From an uncultured Cytophagales bacterium (lineage in GTDB: Bacteria; Bacteroidota; Bacteroidia; Cytophagales; Cyclobacteriaceae): a stretch of DNA of 49,012 bases. The stretch is taken from the NCBI GenBank assembly GCA_913057175.1, contig CAJXNP010000028.1, positions 1-49,012 on the forward strand, written 5' to 3'. A program made the translations under genes and the position numbers. Shown here piece by piece: positions 22,446-30,554 of the stretch. Position 1 is the stretch's first letter. The number at the start of each line of letters is the position of its first letter. Under the pieces are notes generated by a model. The model was not told where the DNA came from and ran no database searches. It worked only from the letters and a program-made list of their open reading frames with translations.

Positions 22446-24798
22446 AGTATTTAAGTCTGTTTGTATAGTTTTTATAAGTTTTGTTTAATATGTTTTCTCC
22501 AGTCAGACGTACTTCAATAAAGTGATTTTCCCATCTTTTGTGGAATGACACCCCTGCTTCAAGTAAAAAATATCCGTCAGGAGCAGATATAAAGTCATAA
22601 TTTTTTTCTGACTCCGGAATGCTTAAATTCGGGTCACTTAGATCAATGCTTTCGGGTGCATTCTTTTGTTGAAAGAAATAATTTCCATTGATAAGGAAAT
22701 CCATATGATCCAGGGAAAGTATTTCCTCGAGATGATAAGTTAGTCCCAAATTAAGCCTGTTGGCCGGTATATACAGAAAATAATCATCATTTGTCAGGTC
22801 TTTGGAATAAAGAAATGAGTAAAGAAAATCCATAGTCAGACGGTCAGAAAAGTCGTATTGCAGATCTGCGTCTACTCCTGTAAAAAGCGCCCGGGTCTGT
22901 CGGTAGCGAAAAGTAGGAAAGGGTCCCCTTGAGGTATTGGTTATTCCACTGGATTTCAGATAAAAGAAGTTGTTCAATATTTGATAGTACCCCGAAAGAT
23001 CAAAGTGCATTTTGTTGCCGTGGTGTTCATACGTAGTGACCCATTTCAGGCTTTTTTCACTTTTGAGATCGAAGTTTTCTACAGGTATGATCTCATTGTT
23101 TTCATCAAGCAGAAGGCCGTATTCAATAGCACCTGCACTCTGGTGTGTACCAAAACTGTAAAGCTCAGAAACATGTGGTGGCCTCCAACCTGTAGATAGG
23201 TTCATTTGGATGAAATTTTTCTGATCCATTTTATATTTCAGCCCTCCTATTGCGGAAAAGCTGACAAAATCGAGCCTGGATCTGAAGACTTCATTTCGTC
23301 CATCCCTACCAGCGACATCAAAATATTGAAAATCAACCCTGGCGCCTGCTTCAAAAGTCAGCTTATCAACAGTCATCTGGTCAAGGGCGTACAAACCTGT
23401 CATGATGGAATTGTAATTGGGAATGAACGGAAGCGTCTGCGTACCCGGTACATTTTTATTTTGCTGATAAAGGGTGTTTAATCCAATGGTGATGTCATGA
23501 AAGTTGATAGGTTTGATGTTCAGATCGACATCCAGAATATGTGTGTTGAGGGTCAGGTCCATGGATGGAATATTGACCAGACTTCCCCGGCGAATATCAA
23601 ATTCCTGCCTCTTATTGTGTTGGTAACCGTACTGCAGATCGAGTACATGATCATTTAAGAACCATTTTGATTTAAATTTCAAAAGAGAGTGATCAACTTT
23701 TTGTTTAGGAGAATTGATTTGATAGGAAAAATCCTCCGTTCCTTCAGGAATATCGGCATTGATTGCTTCGATCAGATCTCCAACATTTTCACTTAATCCA
23801 ACCGCTTTTAGTATTCCGATTTCCGTATTAAAATGGCTGAAAAACAATTCGTATTCGGAGTTTTCAGTTTTTTTACCTACTGCTCCTGAAAAATTGTACT
23901 CCTTTAAACCTGTATTTGTCAGGTTGTAATCAGGAGTTTTGAGGTCTCCTCCTTGCTTGAATGTACCTTGCAGACGCCAGTTCCACCCATTATTAAAACC
24001 ACTTTCCAATAAGCCTGATGCGGTGATAATCCCTCCATTTGATTGACCAGAAACATTCACTTTTCCATGCAATTTCTGTGAATCCCTCAGCTCCGGCGGT
24101 AATACCAGGACAACACCACCTAGTGCTCCCGGTCCATATTTAATGGACGCGGCTCCTTTGATCACTTCTAACTTTTGGGCTAGTAACGGGTCGATCGCCG
24201 GGGCATGCTCTGCTCCCCATTGTTGTCCCTCATAGCGTACCCCGTTATTGAGTATTAAAATTCGGTTGCTGTTTAGTCCCTGGATAACCGGCTTGGAAAT
24301 ATTACTCCCGGTCTGTATCATATTCATGCCACTTATACTTGCCAACATTTCCCCTAATGATGATCCAGCCTTGGCCTCAATTTTTTCTCCACTTAATGAT
24401 TGAACATTCTGGCTTTTGAAAGCAATATTTTCGTTCTCTCCCAAGATGATCACACTTTCCAGCAAAACAGAATTTGGCGCCAGATAAACATTCAAAAAAT
24501 CTGGATGATCAGTATGAACGGAAATTGTTTTTGATTTATATCCTGTATAAGTGATTTCCAGCTCAATTTCGCATAGGCAAATATTCTTAAGCTGAAACTC
24601 TCCATTTTCATTTGCTGAGGTTCCGTTCGTTTTGTTATGGACTTTTACATTGGCAAAGGGCAAAGGTTCGTTTGTTTCCCTGTCCATGATCTTCCCTGAA
24701 ATTTTGCATTCGCACAAATGGGTACAGCTGCAGTCCTGTTGTGCGTAGGTAGAAATGAAGGGAAATAGCAATAAGAATAAAAAAAAGCTTTGCCGCAT
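22393..24798 (-). CDS. TonB-dependent outer-membrane receptor, probably zinc uptake
   Basis: An 801-residue receptor. It has signal peptide MRQSFFLFLLLFPFISTYAQ, then a Cys-rich strand with C23, C25, C29 and C31. A carboxypeptidase-like regulatory domain follows (about 33-115: GKIMDRETNEPLPFANVKVH, GEFQLKNI, C74/C76, YTGYKSK). The plug domain spans about 125-235 (SGMNMIQTGSNISKPVIQGL, LEVIKGAASIKYGPGALGGV), and the beta-barrel ends with KIGAIYHF, whose terminal Phe is the usual outer-membrane signal. It imports a substrate using TonB energy. Zinc is inferred from the downstream Fur/Zur gene, the partner lipoprotein and the operator-like palindrome at 24834-24866. The N-terminal cysteines could bind metal. 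It is the first gene of a three-gene operon. Confidence 0.87.
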   Translation of the reverse strand: MRQSFFLFLLLFPFISTYAQQDCSCTHLCECKISGKIMDRETNEPLPFANVKVHNKTNGTSANENGEFQLKNICLCEIELEITYTGYKSKTISVHTDHPDFLNVYLAPNSVLLESVIILGENENIAFKSQNVQSLSGEKIEAKAGSSLGEMLASISGMNMIQTGSNISKPVIQGLNSNRILILNNGVRYEGQQWGAEHAPAIDPLLAQKLEVIKGAASIKYGPGALGGVVLVLPPELRDSQKLHGKVNVSGQSNGGIITASGLLESGFNNGWNWRLQGTFKQGGDLKTPDYNLTNTGLKEYNFSGAVGKKTENSEYELFFSHFNTEIGILKAVGLSENVGDLIEAINADIPEGTEDFSYQINSPKQKVDHSLLKFKSKWFLNDHVLDLQYGYQHNKRQEFDIRRGSLVNIPSMDLTLNTHILDVDLNIKPINFHDITIGLNTLYQQNKNVPGTQTLPFIPNYNSIMTGLYALDQMTVDKLTFEAGARVDFQYFDVAGRDGRNEVFRSRLDFVSFSAIGGLKYKMDQKNFIQMNLSTGWRPPHVSELYSFGTHQSAGAIEYGLLLDENNEIIPVENFDLKSEKSLKWVTTYEHHGNKMHFDLSGYYQILNNFFYLKSSGITNTSRGPFPTFRYRQTRALFTGVDADLQYDFSDRLTMDFLYSFLYSKDLTNDDYFLYIPANRLNLGLTYHLEEILSLDHMDFLINGNYFFQQKNAPESIDLSDPNLSIPESEKNYDFISAPDGYFLLEAGVSFHKRWENHFIEVRLTGENILNKTYKNYTNRLKYYANDKGQNFKIGAIYHF

Positions 24799-24833
24799 TC
24801 AGAATTTCAATTTCGGCAAATGTAAAGGGAGAA

Positions 24834-24866
24834 ATTTATTTTTGCAACATTGTTGCAAAAATAAAT
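24834..24866 (-). promoter_or_regulatory. perfect 33-bp palindrome, probable Zur operator
   Basis: ATTTATTTTTGCAACA, one central T, then TGTTGCAAAAATAAAT: a perfect 16-bp inverted repeat around a single base. It is centred about 52 bp upstream of the TonB receptor ATG, where it would overlap the promoter. The following three genes include a Fur-family regulator. The symmetry, size and position are those of a dimeric Fur/Zur-type operator. The alternative, a terminator for the DUF192 gene, is less likely: that gene's stop is at 24887 and the stem is AT-rich with only a one-base loop. Confidence 0.72.
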
Positions 24867-24886
24867 GATTAAGAGATTATATGTGG

Positions 24887-25405
24887 TTATGCAGGTTGAA
24901 AATCACGCTTAAAATCAATTTTATTACCCACTTCTATGCCAAATTCATCCACAAAACCGGCAGCGGTTTCGACTACATAAATTGCCGGCTTTAAAGAGGG
25001 AATTGGTGTTTCAGAATAAGGTTGTGTGTGTTTGTAAATTGACACAATTTCATTAGCTGAATTGACATACATGATATCAAGTGAGAGCTTTGTGTTTTTC
25101 ATCCAGAAGGATTGTTCTTCTTCAAAATCGAAAATGAAAAGCATACCTTTATCATAGTCCATTTTCGAACGATACATCATTCCCTGCATCTTTTCCCTAT
25201 TATTGTCAGCAATTTCAATATCGATGCTTTTGATCGTATCATTTTCATTCAGGAAGGTCAAAATACCTTCCTTTATGAACTGCGGCTCCGTTTTTTCAGT
25301 TTTAACCTCAATTCTCTTTGATCCGCCTTTATTATTGCATCCATTCAATGCCAAAAAAGATAAGATTGACATTAGTAGAATTGGGAAATAAACTCTAATT
25401 CTCAT
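24887..25405 (-). CDS. DUF192 family lipoprotein
   Basis: A 172-residue lipoprotein: signal with lipobox ALNGC (Cys at about residue 23), a short linker, then a DUF192 domain from about residue 50. Family marks are IEIADNNREKMQGMMYR, GMLFIFDFEEEQSFWMKNTK, LDIMYVNSANEIVSI and the end ETAAGFVDEFGIEVGNKIDF. DUF192 proteins are small extracytoplasmic beta-barrels of unknown biochemical role, often envelope-associated. It is transcribed in the same direction as the MscS gene upstream (58 bp gap) and the TonB operon downstream, but the palindrome in between suggests the latter has its own promoter. Confidence 0.87.
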   Translation of the reverse strand: MRIRVYFPILLMSILSFLALNGCNNKGGSKRIEVKTEKTEPQFIKEGILTFLNENDTIKSIDIEIADNNREKMQGMMYRSKMDYDKGMLFIFDFEEEQSFWMKNTKLSLDIMYVNSANEIVSIYKHTQPYSETPIPSLKPAIYVVETAAGFVDEFGIEVGNKIDFKRDFQPA

Positions 25406-25463
25406 ACTCCAGACTCATTTTTCAAATTGCGATATTATGAAAAACGACTCAGATATGAGATAA

Positions 25464-27359
25464 TTACTTTTCTTTTTTGTCCAAAGAGCCCTTATCGGGT
25501 GTTTTATTAGTCGTTTTTGGTTGAAAATTAGTTTGAATTCTTGTGGATTCTCCATCCCTTTGGGCTTCATAATGGGGTGAAAGGATTTCTACATTTGCTT
25601 CATTAAACTTATCCTGGATATTTTGATGCAATTCAGAATATATTCTAGCCATTTTATTGGCAATTTTGGTGTAAGCATTGATCTGGTAAGAAACAAAAAA
25701 ATCGTCCAGACTGGTCTGCAAAACAAATGGTGCAGGCTCCTTTAATATGCCTTCCGAATCGAGCGCTGCATTGATCAATAATTCATGGACTTTTCTCCAG
25801 GGAACATCGTAGCCAATTGTCACAGTAGTATGTAAAATCAAGGCGTCATGTTCTGTGATAGTGGAATAATTAACAGTAAGTCCTGAAAGTACATTTGAGT
25901 TGGGAACAGTGATCTCTTCATTTTTAGTTGTTCGAATACGCGTGACCAACACAGTCTTCTCAATGACGTCGCCCGTCACATCGGCAATTTTAATCCTGTC
26001 ACCCACCTTAAATGGTCGCATGTATGTGATGACGTATCCCGCAACTACATTGGCGATCGCTGACGTAGAGCCAAGGGAAAATAAGATTCCGAGAAATACC
26101 GATACGCCTTTAAAAATGTCTGAGTCCGATCCCGGTAAATAGGGAAATATGATGACAAACATAAAGGCATAAAGCAAAACCTTAACGATGCTGAACGTAG
26201 GTTGTGCCCAATCTGGATAAAATCCGGTAATTTTTAGTTTTCCAGATCCAATCTCTTTTGCCAGAAAAGCAATGGCTCTAACGAGGTATCTGACTAACAA
26301 GATGATCACAAGAATTGTGAAAAGATTTGGTAGATAGCCCGCTACACTCATGAAAATGTTTTTGAGTGGGTTAATGATCCAGCCCAGTAAAGTGTCACCT
26401 ATTTCCTTTGTCCATGGAAAAATGCTGAAAAGGAGAGGGAGGGTCAGATAAATGACGATAATTATAACGAAAATGCGGATCCATTTTATCAGAAAATCAA
26501 ATGCCTGTTGTTGCTGCTTTTCATCGAGTAATTCATAGTTCCGGACCTTAATGCTCTTGATGTATTTTTTTCTTAAGACCCAAAGCTTGTCTTCTAAAAA
26601 CTTAAATAAATAGTTGATACCCCTGATCAAAAAAAATGCTCCCAATAGAATAAGTAATACTAATCCAATCTTGATCAGGGTATTTTTCAAACTATACCTT
26701 TCCTGTTCTACGCGGACGCTCGATATAATAATTTCCCTGTACTCTTTTGCAAGATCTTCTTTCGGCTTGTCGAACCACATTGCATCAAAATCACTTATGC
26801 TCATAATGATCTGATCTTTGTACCAGATCTCCAGACTTTCATCGGTAGTTGTGATAAAAATAGAATCAACACTCATGTCATCAATTTTAATGAGCGATTC
26901 AATTTTATTACTGATGACTTTTGCTCTTTCACTAGGGGAAAGTGGGCCGATTTTAGAATAGACAAAAAATAGGGTGTCTTCAAAAGGGGCTACCGGAAAT
27001 CCCTTAGTAGTAGCCTTTAGTTCCAGAAGGTGCAATCGTTGATTGACTTTTCTGATGGAATCGTCGATGTCAATCTGCTTGATCTTTAGCAGAAGCTCAT
27101 CTTTTTCCTTTTCCTGGTTGGAGCGGAGTGATTCGATACTCCGCAAAAGTTCCACTTTATAGATGGAATCAACCCTTCGGAGTGAATCGCTTTTTTTCAA
27201 AAGTAAGGAGGTTTGGGTAAGTTGACTATTGAGGATGGAATCCTCCTGCCTCACCTGCAAAATAGAATCTGCAACAACCTGACTGGTATTTGGTTTTGCC
27301 TGACATAGACCGGAAATTGAAATTATTAGCCCGAAAACAAGGGTAATTAATGGTTTCAT
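25464..27359 (-). CDS. MscS-family mechanosensitive channel with long periplasmic N-terminus
   Basis: A 631-residue inner-membrane protein. It has a signal peptide (MKPLITLVFGLIISISGLCQ), a coiled-coil periplasmic region of about 70 residues (repeated heptads with DSIRKVNQRLHLLELK), and a soluble domain to about residue 220. Hydrophobic segments follow between about 225 and 425. The pore-lining helix is Gly/Ala-rich (GVSVFLGILFSLGSTSAIAN, then VVAGYVITYMRPFKVGDRI), and the cytoplasmic beta and C-terminal domains have RTTKNEEITVPNSNVL, a strongly conserved MscS motif. It releases osmolytes on hypo-osmotic shock. The C-terminal tail is short and charged. It is probably independent of its neighbours, though a 58-bp gap to DUF192 allows read-through. 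Confidence 0.9.
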   Translation of the reverse strand: MKPLITLVFGLIISISGLCQAKPNTSQVVADSILQVRQEDSILNSQLTQTSLLLKKSDSLRRVDSIYKVELLRSIESLRSNQEKEKDELLLKIKQIDIDDSIRKVNQRLHLLELKATTKGFPVAPFEDTLFFVYSKIGPLSPSERAKVISNKIESLIKIDDMSVDSIFITTTDESLEIWYKDQIIMSISDFDAMWFDKPKEDLAKEYREIIISSVRVEQERYSLKNTLIKIGLVLLILLGAFFLIRGINYLFKFLEDKLWVLRKKYIKSIKVRNYELLDEKQQQQAFDFLIKWIRIFVIIIVIYLTLPLLFSIFPWTKEIGDTLLGWIINPLKNIFMSVAGYLPNLFTILVIILLVRYLVRAIAFLAKEIGSGKLKITGFYPDWAQPTFSIVKVLLYAFMFVIIFPYLPGSDSDIFKGVSVFLGILFSLGSTSAIANVVAGYVITYMRPFKVGDRIKIADVTGDVIEKTVLVTRIRTTKNEEITVPNSNVLSGLTVNYSTITEHDALILHTTVTIGYDVPWRKVHELLINAALDSEGILKEPAPFVLQTSLDDFFVSYQINAYTKIANKMARIYSELHQNIQDKFNEANVEILSPHYEAQRDGESTRIQTNFQPKTTNKTPDKGSLDKKEK

Positions 27360-27527
27360 TTCATAGTAGGTTTAAACCCGTTTACATGATTTGGACATTA
27401 AATCTTTGTATTAAATAATAATTTTAAAGCCTATTTGTTTATATAAAACCATAAAATTAGCATTAAATAATATCATTAACTACTGGTAATTTTATCAATT
27501 CTAGTATTAAATTGCAGCTTCATTTTT

Positions 27528-27602
27528 GGGATCTTAGCTCAGTTGGTTTAGAGCGCTGCCTTGACAGGGCAGAGGTCGTGGGTTCGAATCCCTCAGATCC
27601 CA
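27528..27602 (+). tRNA. tRNA-Val (anticodon GAC)
   Basis: Acceptor stem GGGATCT / AGATCCC pairs perfectly over 7 bp. The D-arm is AGCTCAGTTGGTTTAGAGC, and the anticodon stem CTGCC / GGCAG has loop TTGACAG, giving anticodon GAC (Val). The T-loop is TTCGAAT with stem GTGGG / CCCTC containing one apparent T-T mismatch. Discriminator A; the CCA end is not encoded (CAC follows). Confidence 0.93.
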
Positions 27603-27758
27603 CACACTCCTCTCTCTCTGAAATTTCAATTTCCAAAAATTCAAATCCCAGATAAATTCTAGTAGTCAATTTTCAAAGGCCAAACTTTTTGTTGCCGAAA
27701 ATTAAATTTTGTTATTAGGTCTCATTGTAACACATTGATTTTCATCATTTTCCTGGCG

Positions 27759-27825
27759 ATGTTACAATATTCCATAAGAAGGTTACATAACTCCCCAACG
27801 GTTTTCAGTCAAATAGTAAACTTTA
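27759..27825 (+). promoter_or_regulatory. promoter with paired GTTACA direct repeats, copy 1
   Basis: GTTACA at 27761 and again at 27782 (21 bp apart), then TAAACTTTA at 27817, exactly 35 bp after the second repeat. The same geometry and much of the intervening sequence (ATGTTACAATATT, AGAAGGTTACAT) recur at 33086-33152. TAAACTTT resembles a Bacteroidota -7 box. Two-turn spacing of direct repeats suits an AraC- or LytTR-type activator. The start codon of the gene lies 130 bp downstream. Confidence 0.62.
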
Positions 27826-27852
27826 TGTTAATGGAAAGCTGATGGCAAGCAG

Positions 27853-27895
27853 TGGTCAATATTAACCGACATCTATAACCTGCTAAAATTGACCA
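27853..27895 (+). other. leader inverted repeat TGGTCAAT/ATTGACCA
   Basis: 8-bp arms at 27853-27860 and 27888-27895, 27 bp apart, inside the predicted 130-nt leader of the NmrA-like gene. It could fold in the mRNA or be a protein site. No counterpart exists at the second GTTACA promoter, whose leader is only about 30 nt. Confidence 0.35.
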
Positions 27896-27954
27896 ATAGC
27901 TAAAAGTCCTTTTCAACTTTTCTGGTAAAAAGTCAAACCCAAAACTATAAAACT

Positions 27955-28848
27955 ATGAGCTTGAATTTAGTTGTAGGAGCCACAGGGTTATTAGGCAGTG
28001 AGATTTGCCGTCAATTGACCCAACAAGGAAAAAATGTAAGGGCTTTGGTGCGTGAAACCTCTGACCCGAAGAAAGTAAGCAGATTGCAAGAATTCGGCTG
28101 TGAGTTGGTCTATGGCGATATGAAAAATCCATCGTCACTTGACAAGGCCTTTTACGGTGTTAACAATGTTATTTCCACAGCATCATGTACCTACTCACGT
28201 CAGGAAGGCGATTCCATTCAAACGGTAGACCTGGAAGGACAATTAAACCTTGTGCTCACTGCTGAAAGTACAGGAGTGGAACAATTTATTTTCATCTCCT
28301 TTGCTAAAGACCCTTCCTTCCCATTCCCGCTATCTGATGCCAAGTTAGCAGTGGAAGCGCAATTGAAGAAAAGTGGAATGAACTTTACTGTACTGGAGGC
28401 GAATTATTTTATGGAGATTTGGCTGAGCGAAGCTTTAGGTTTTGATGTTGCGAATGGTAAGGCCCGGATCTATGGTGACGGGACTTCAAAAATCAGCTGG
28501 GTTTCCTATATAGACGTTGCAAAGTTTGCAGTGGCTATGGTCGGCAATGAAGCTGCCAAAAACCGGGTCTTCAAAATTGGAGGACCGGAGGCTCTTAGTC
28601 CGTTAGAAGTCATAACGATATTTGAAAAGGTGACAGGTGAAGCATTTAGTGTGGAATTTGTCCCCGAGAAAAGCCTGAGATATCAAAAAGAAAATACCTC
28701 CGACCCCCTACAGGAAGCTTTCGCTGCGTTAATGCTGGGCTATGCCTTTGGTAATCAAATGGACATGGAGCCTGTGCTAAAGAAATTCCCAATGGAGATG
28801 AAAACCGTGAGGGATTATGCCATGGGATTGATCATGCATAAAATATAA
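27955..28848 (+). CDS. NmrA-like / atypical SDR NAD(P)-binding protein
   Basis: A 297-residue cytoplasmic protein with the dinucleotide-binding motif GATGLLGS (residues 8-15) right after the first strand, then RALVRETSDPKK, whose basic residues suit NADP(H), and VYGDMKNPSSLDKAFYGVNN, the usual pattern of NmrA-like atypical short-chain dehydrogenases. The catalytic YxxxK of classical SDRs is not evident, consistent with an atypical member that may act as a redox sensor or isomerase/reductase. The second half (FKIGGPEALSPLEVITIFEKVTG) is the familiar substrate-side region. It has its own promoter with GTTACA direct repeats, which links it to the acylase gene at 33185. The next gene follows after a 121-bp gap. 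Confidence 0.82.
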   Translation: MSLNLVVGATGLLGSEICRQLTQQGKNVRALVRETSDPKKVSRLQEFGCELVYGDMKNPSSLDKAFYGVNNVISTASCTYSRQEGDSIQTVDLEGQLNLVLTAESTGVEQFIFISFAKDPSFPFPLSDAKLAVEAQLKKSGMNFTVLEANYFMEIWLSEALGFDVANGKARIYGDGTSKISWVSYIDVAKFAVAMVGNEAAKNRVFKIGGPEALSPLEVITIFEKVTGEAFSVEFVPEKSLRYQKENTSDPLQEAFAALMLGYAFGNQMDMEPVLKKFPMEMKTVRDYAMGLIMHKI

Positions 28849-28969
28849 TCAAAGCTCTAAGAAATCAATAATATTTTGATCATAAATATCTGTATGTAAG
28901 TATTTTAATATATAAAACATCAGGGATCTGTTTAATGAAAAAAATAATCAATTAATAAAAATAACAACC

Positions 28970-30367
28970 ATGAAAAATTTAATTCTTATTACCGTTGGTA
29001 TGTTTTTAATTGAGCCCATTATAGCTCAAAGTGAAAAAAGGTATATAACAAAAGAAATAACGACCATACCTAAAGTCCGGGATGTGAAAATCATTACTGG
29101 TTCAAAATCAGAATCTGTAAGCAGGATGACAAATTTCAATCCTGCGATGCACGGATTCAATTTTACAAACTCATTCCACAATCATGGATTTATAGCTGGT
29201 CAAAATATTGATTTTACGGGTCTGTGCGGGGGAATGTCTTACGCAGCCTTAGATTATTATTTTAAGGGGGTAAACATTCCAAACCAGTATTCCCTTCCAA
29301 AAGAGGGTACCAAACTAACCGAATACATTAGAAGCAGACAATGGAAAACCTATGAAAATCAAGGAGATAAATGGTCTGAATTGGTGTTCAATCCATTTGG
29401 ATGGAGAACATCGGAATTCTGGCAATGGGGAATTCAAGGATTTGGAGGAGGAAGACTCGAGGAGCTTAAAACACAAATTGATGCTGGTAAACCTGTAATT
29501 TTAGGGTTATTTGCTGCAGGTGATGGCGGCTTTAATAAACATCACCATCAAGTTGTAGCATATGGTTATGATTTAGGTCGATATAAGGGTGATTTAAAAG
29601 TTAATAAGGAAGACGTAAAAATTTTCATATATGATCCGAATTATCCAAATGAAACAAGAACCTTACGCCCAGACCCAGAAAACTTACGATATTATTATGA
29701 AGAAGATCCTGGTAAAAATTGGCTAACATATTTTGTGGACCTCAGATATCATGCAGCAAAACCGTTAGATGAAAAAATTATCAATCAATGCACTGACACA
29801 TATATTGAAGGGAAAAATCTGTCCGGTAAAACTTTAAATAGCAAAAATTTTCGATGCGCAAATGCAAGCAGAGCAAGATTTAAGGGAGCAACTATTTCAG
29901 GATCAGACTTTTATAATTCAAATTTAGAAAACACCTATTTTTATGGAGCCAATTGCAGAAACTCAAACTTTTCGAATTCCATTATATGCAATTCAGATTT
30001 TGAAGGCGCAGATTTGAAAAATTGCAATTTCTCAAATACTGATTTGAGAAAAGCCAGGTTTTATGGTACCGATTTGAGGTTTTCAATATTGAATTATGCC
30101 AATGCGGAATATGCAAATTTTCAGGGAGCTGATTTATATAAAGGAACATTTATCTTTACCTCATTTAAATCTGCATACTTATATCACACCAGTCTAAATT
30201 CAACTAATTGTTCATATGCTGATTTTACAGGGGCTAACTTGGATGGAGCTGATTTAAGGGGAGCAAAACTTACGGATGCCAACTTTCAGAACGCTACTAT
30301 TACCAGAAACACCAAATTTGATATTGATTGTATCAGTGTTGTGAAAAATTGGCCCGGGATAAAATAA
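28970..30367 (+). CDS. secreted papain-like (C39-like) domain plus pentapeptide repeats
   Basis: A 465-residue exported protein (signal MKNLILITVGMFLIEPIIAQ). Residues about 55-260 form a papain-like domain: MHGFNFTNSFHNHG, then TGLCGGMSYAALDYY with the candidate nucleophile Cys86, then HHHQVVAYGYD with His193, then IFIYDPNYP with Asp222/Asn224, the order expected for a Cys-His-Asn/Asp hydrolase. Residues about 280-450 are pentapeptide repeats (ADFTGANLDGADLRGAKLTD and many more), a right-handed quadrilateral helix. The active-site residues appear intact, so peptidase, amidase or transglutaminase-like activity outside the cytoplasm is plausible, though the substrate is unknown. It begins a run of three secreted-protein genes with AAAA-rich leaders and ATG starts. 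Confidence 0.78.
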   Translation: MKNLILITVGMFLIEPIIAQSEKRYITKEITTIPKVRDVKIITGSKSESVSRMTNFNPAMHGFNFTNSFHNHGFIAGQNIDFTGLCGGMSYAALDYYFKGVNIPNQYSLPKEGTKLTEYIRSRQWKTYENQGDKWSELVFNPFGWRTSEFWQWGIQGFGGGRLEELKTQIDAGKPVILGLFAAGDGGFNKHHHQVVAYGYDLGRYKGDLKVNKEDVKIFIYDPNYPNETRTLRPDPENLRYYYEEDPGKNWLTYFVDLRYHAAKPLDEKIINQCTDTYIEGKNLSGKTLNSKNFRCANASRARFKGATISGSDFYNSNLENTYFYGANCRNSNFSNSIICNSDFEGADLKNCNFSNTDLRKARFYGTDLRFSILNYANAEYANFQGADLYKGTFIFTSFKSAYLYHTSLNSTNCSYADFTGANLDGADLRGAKLTDANFQNATITRNTKFDIDCISVVKNWPGIK

Positions 30368-30554
30368 ATGGAATCCAAGGAATGATTTTAGGAAGGTTAT
30401 TCCTTAACCAAACATTAACTGGGATTATTGAGATAAAGTGCCCTAAAATAATACTGACAAGCATATTAATATTAGAAACTCAGTGTTCCTGAAGATAGAT
30501 CTCAAATAAAAAATTAACAGATAAATTTTTCTTTCAACCAAAAAATTTAAAACC

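Noticed and set aside
21946-22488. 180-residue plus-strand ORF
   Set aside because: Antisense to the lipoprotein of the TonB operon; its Ser-rich composition is a shadow of the Asp/Glu-rich real frame.
24834-24866. terminator for the DUF192 gene
   Set aside because: The loop is one base and the arms are AT-rich around a conserved-looking GCAACA core; position before the TonB receptor fits an operator better.
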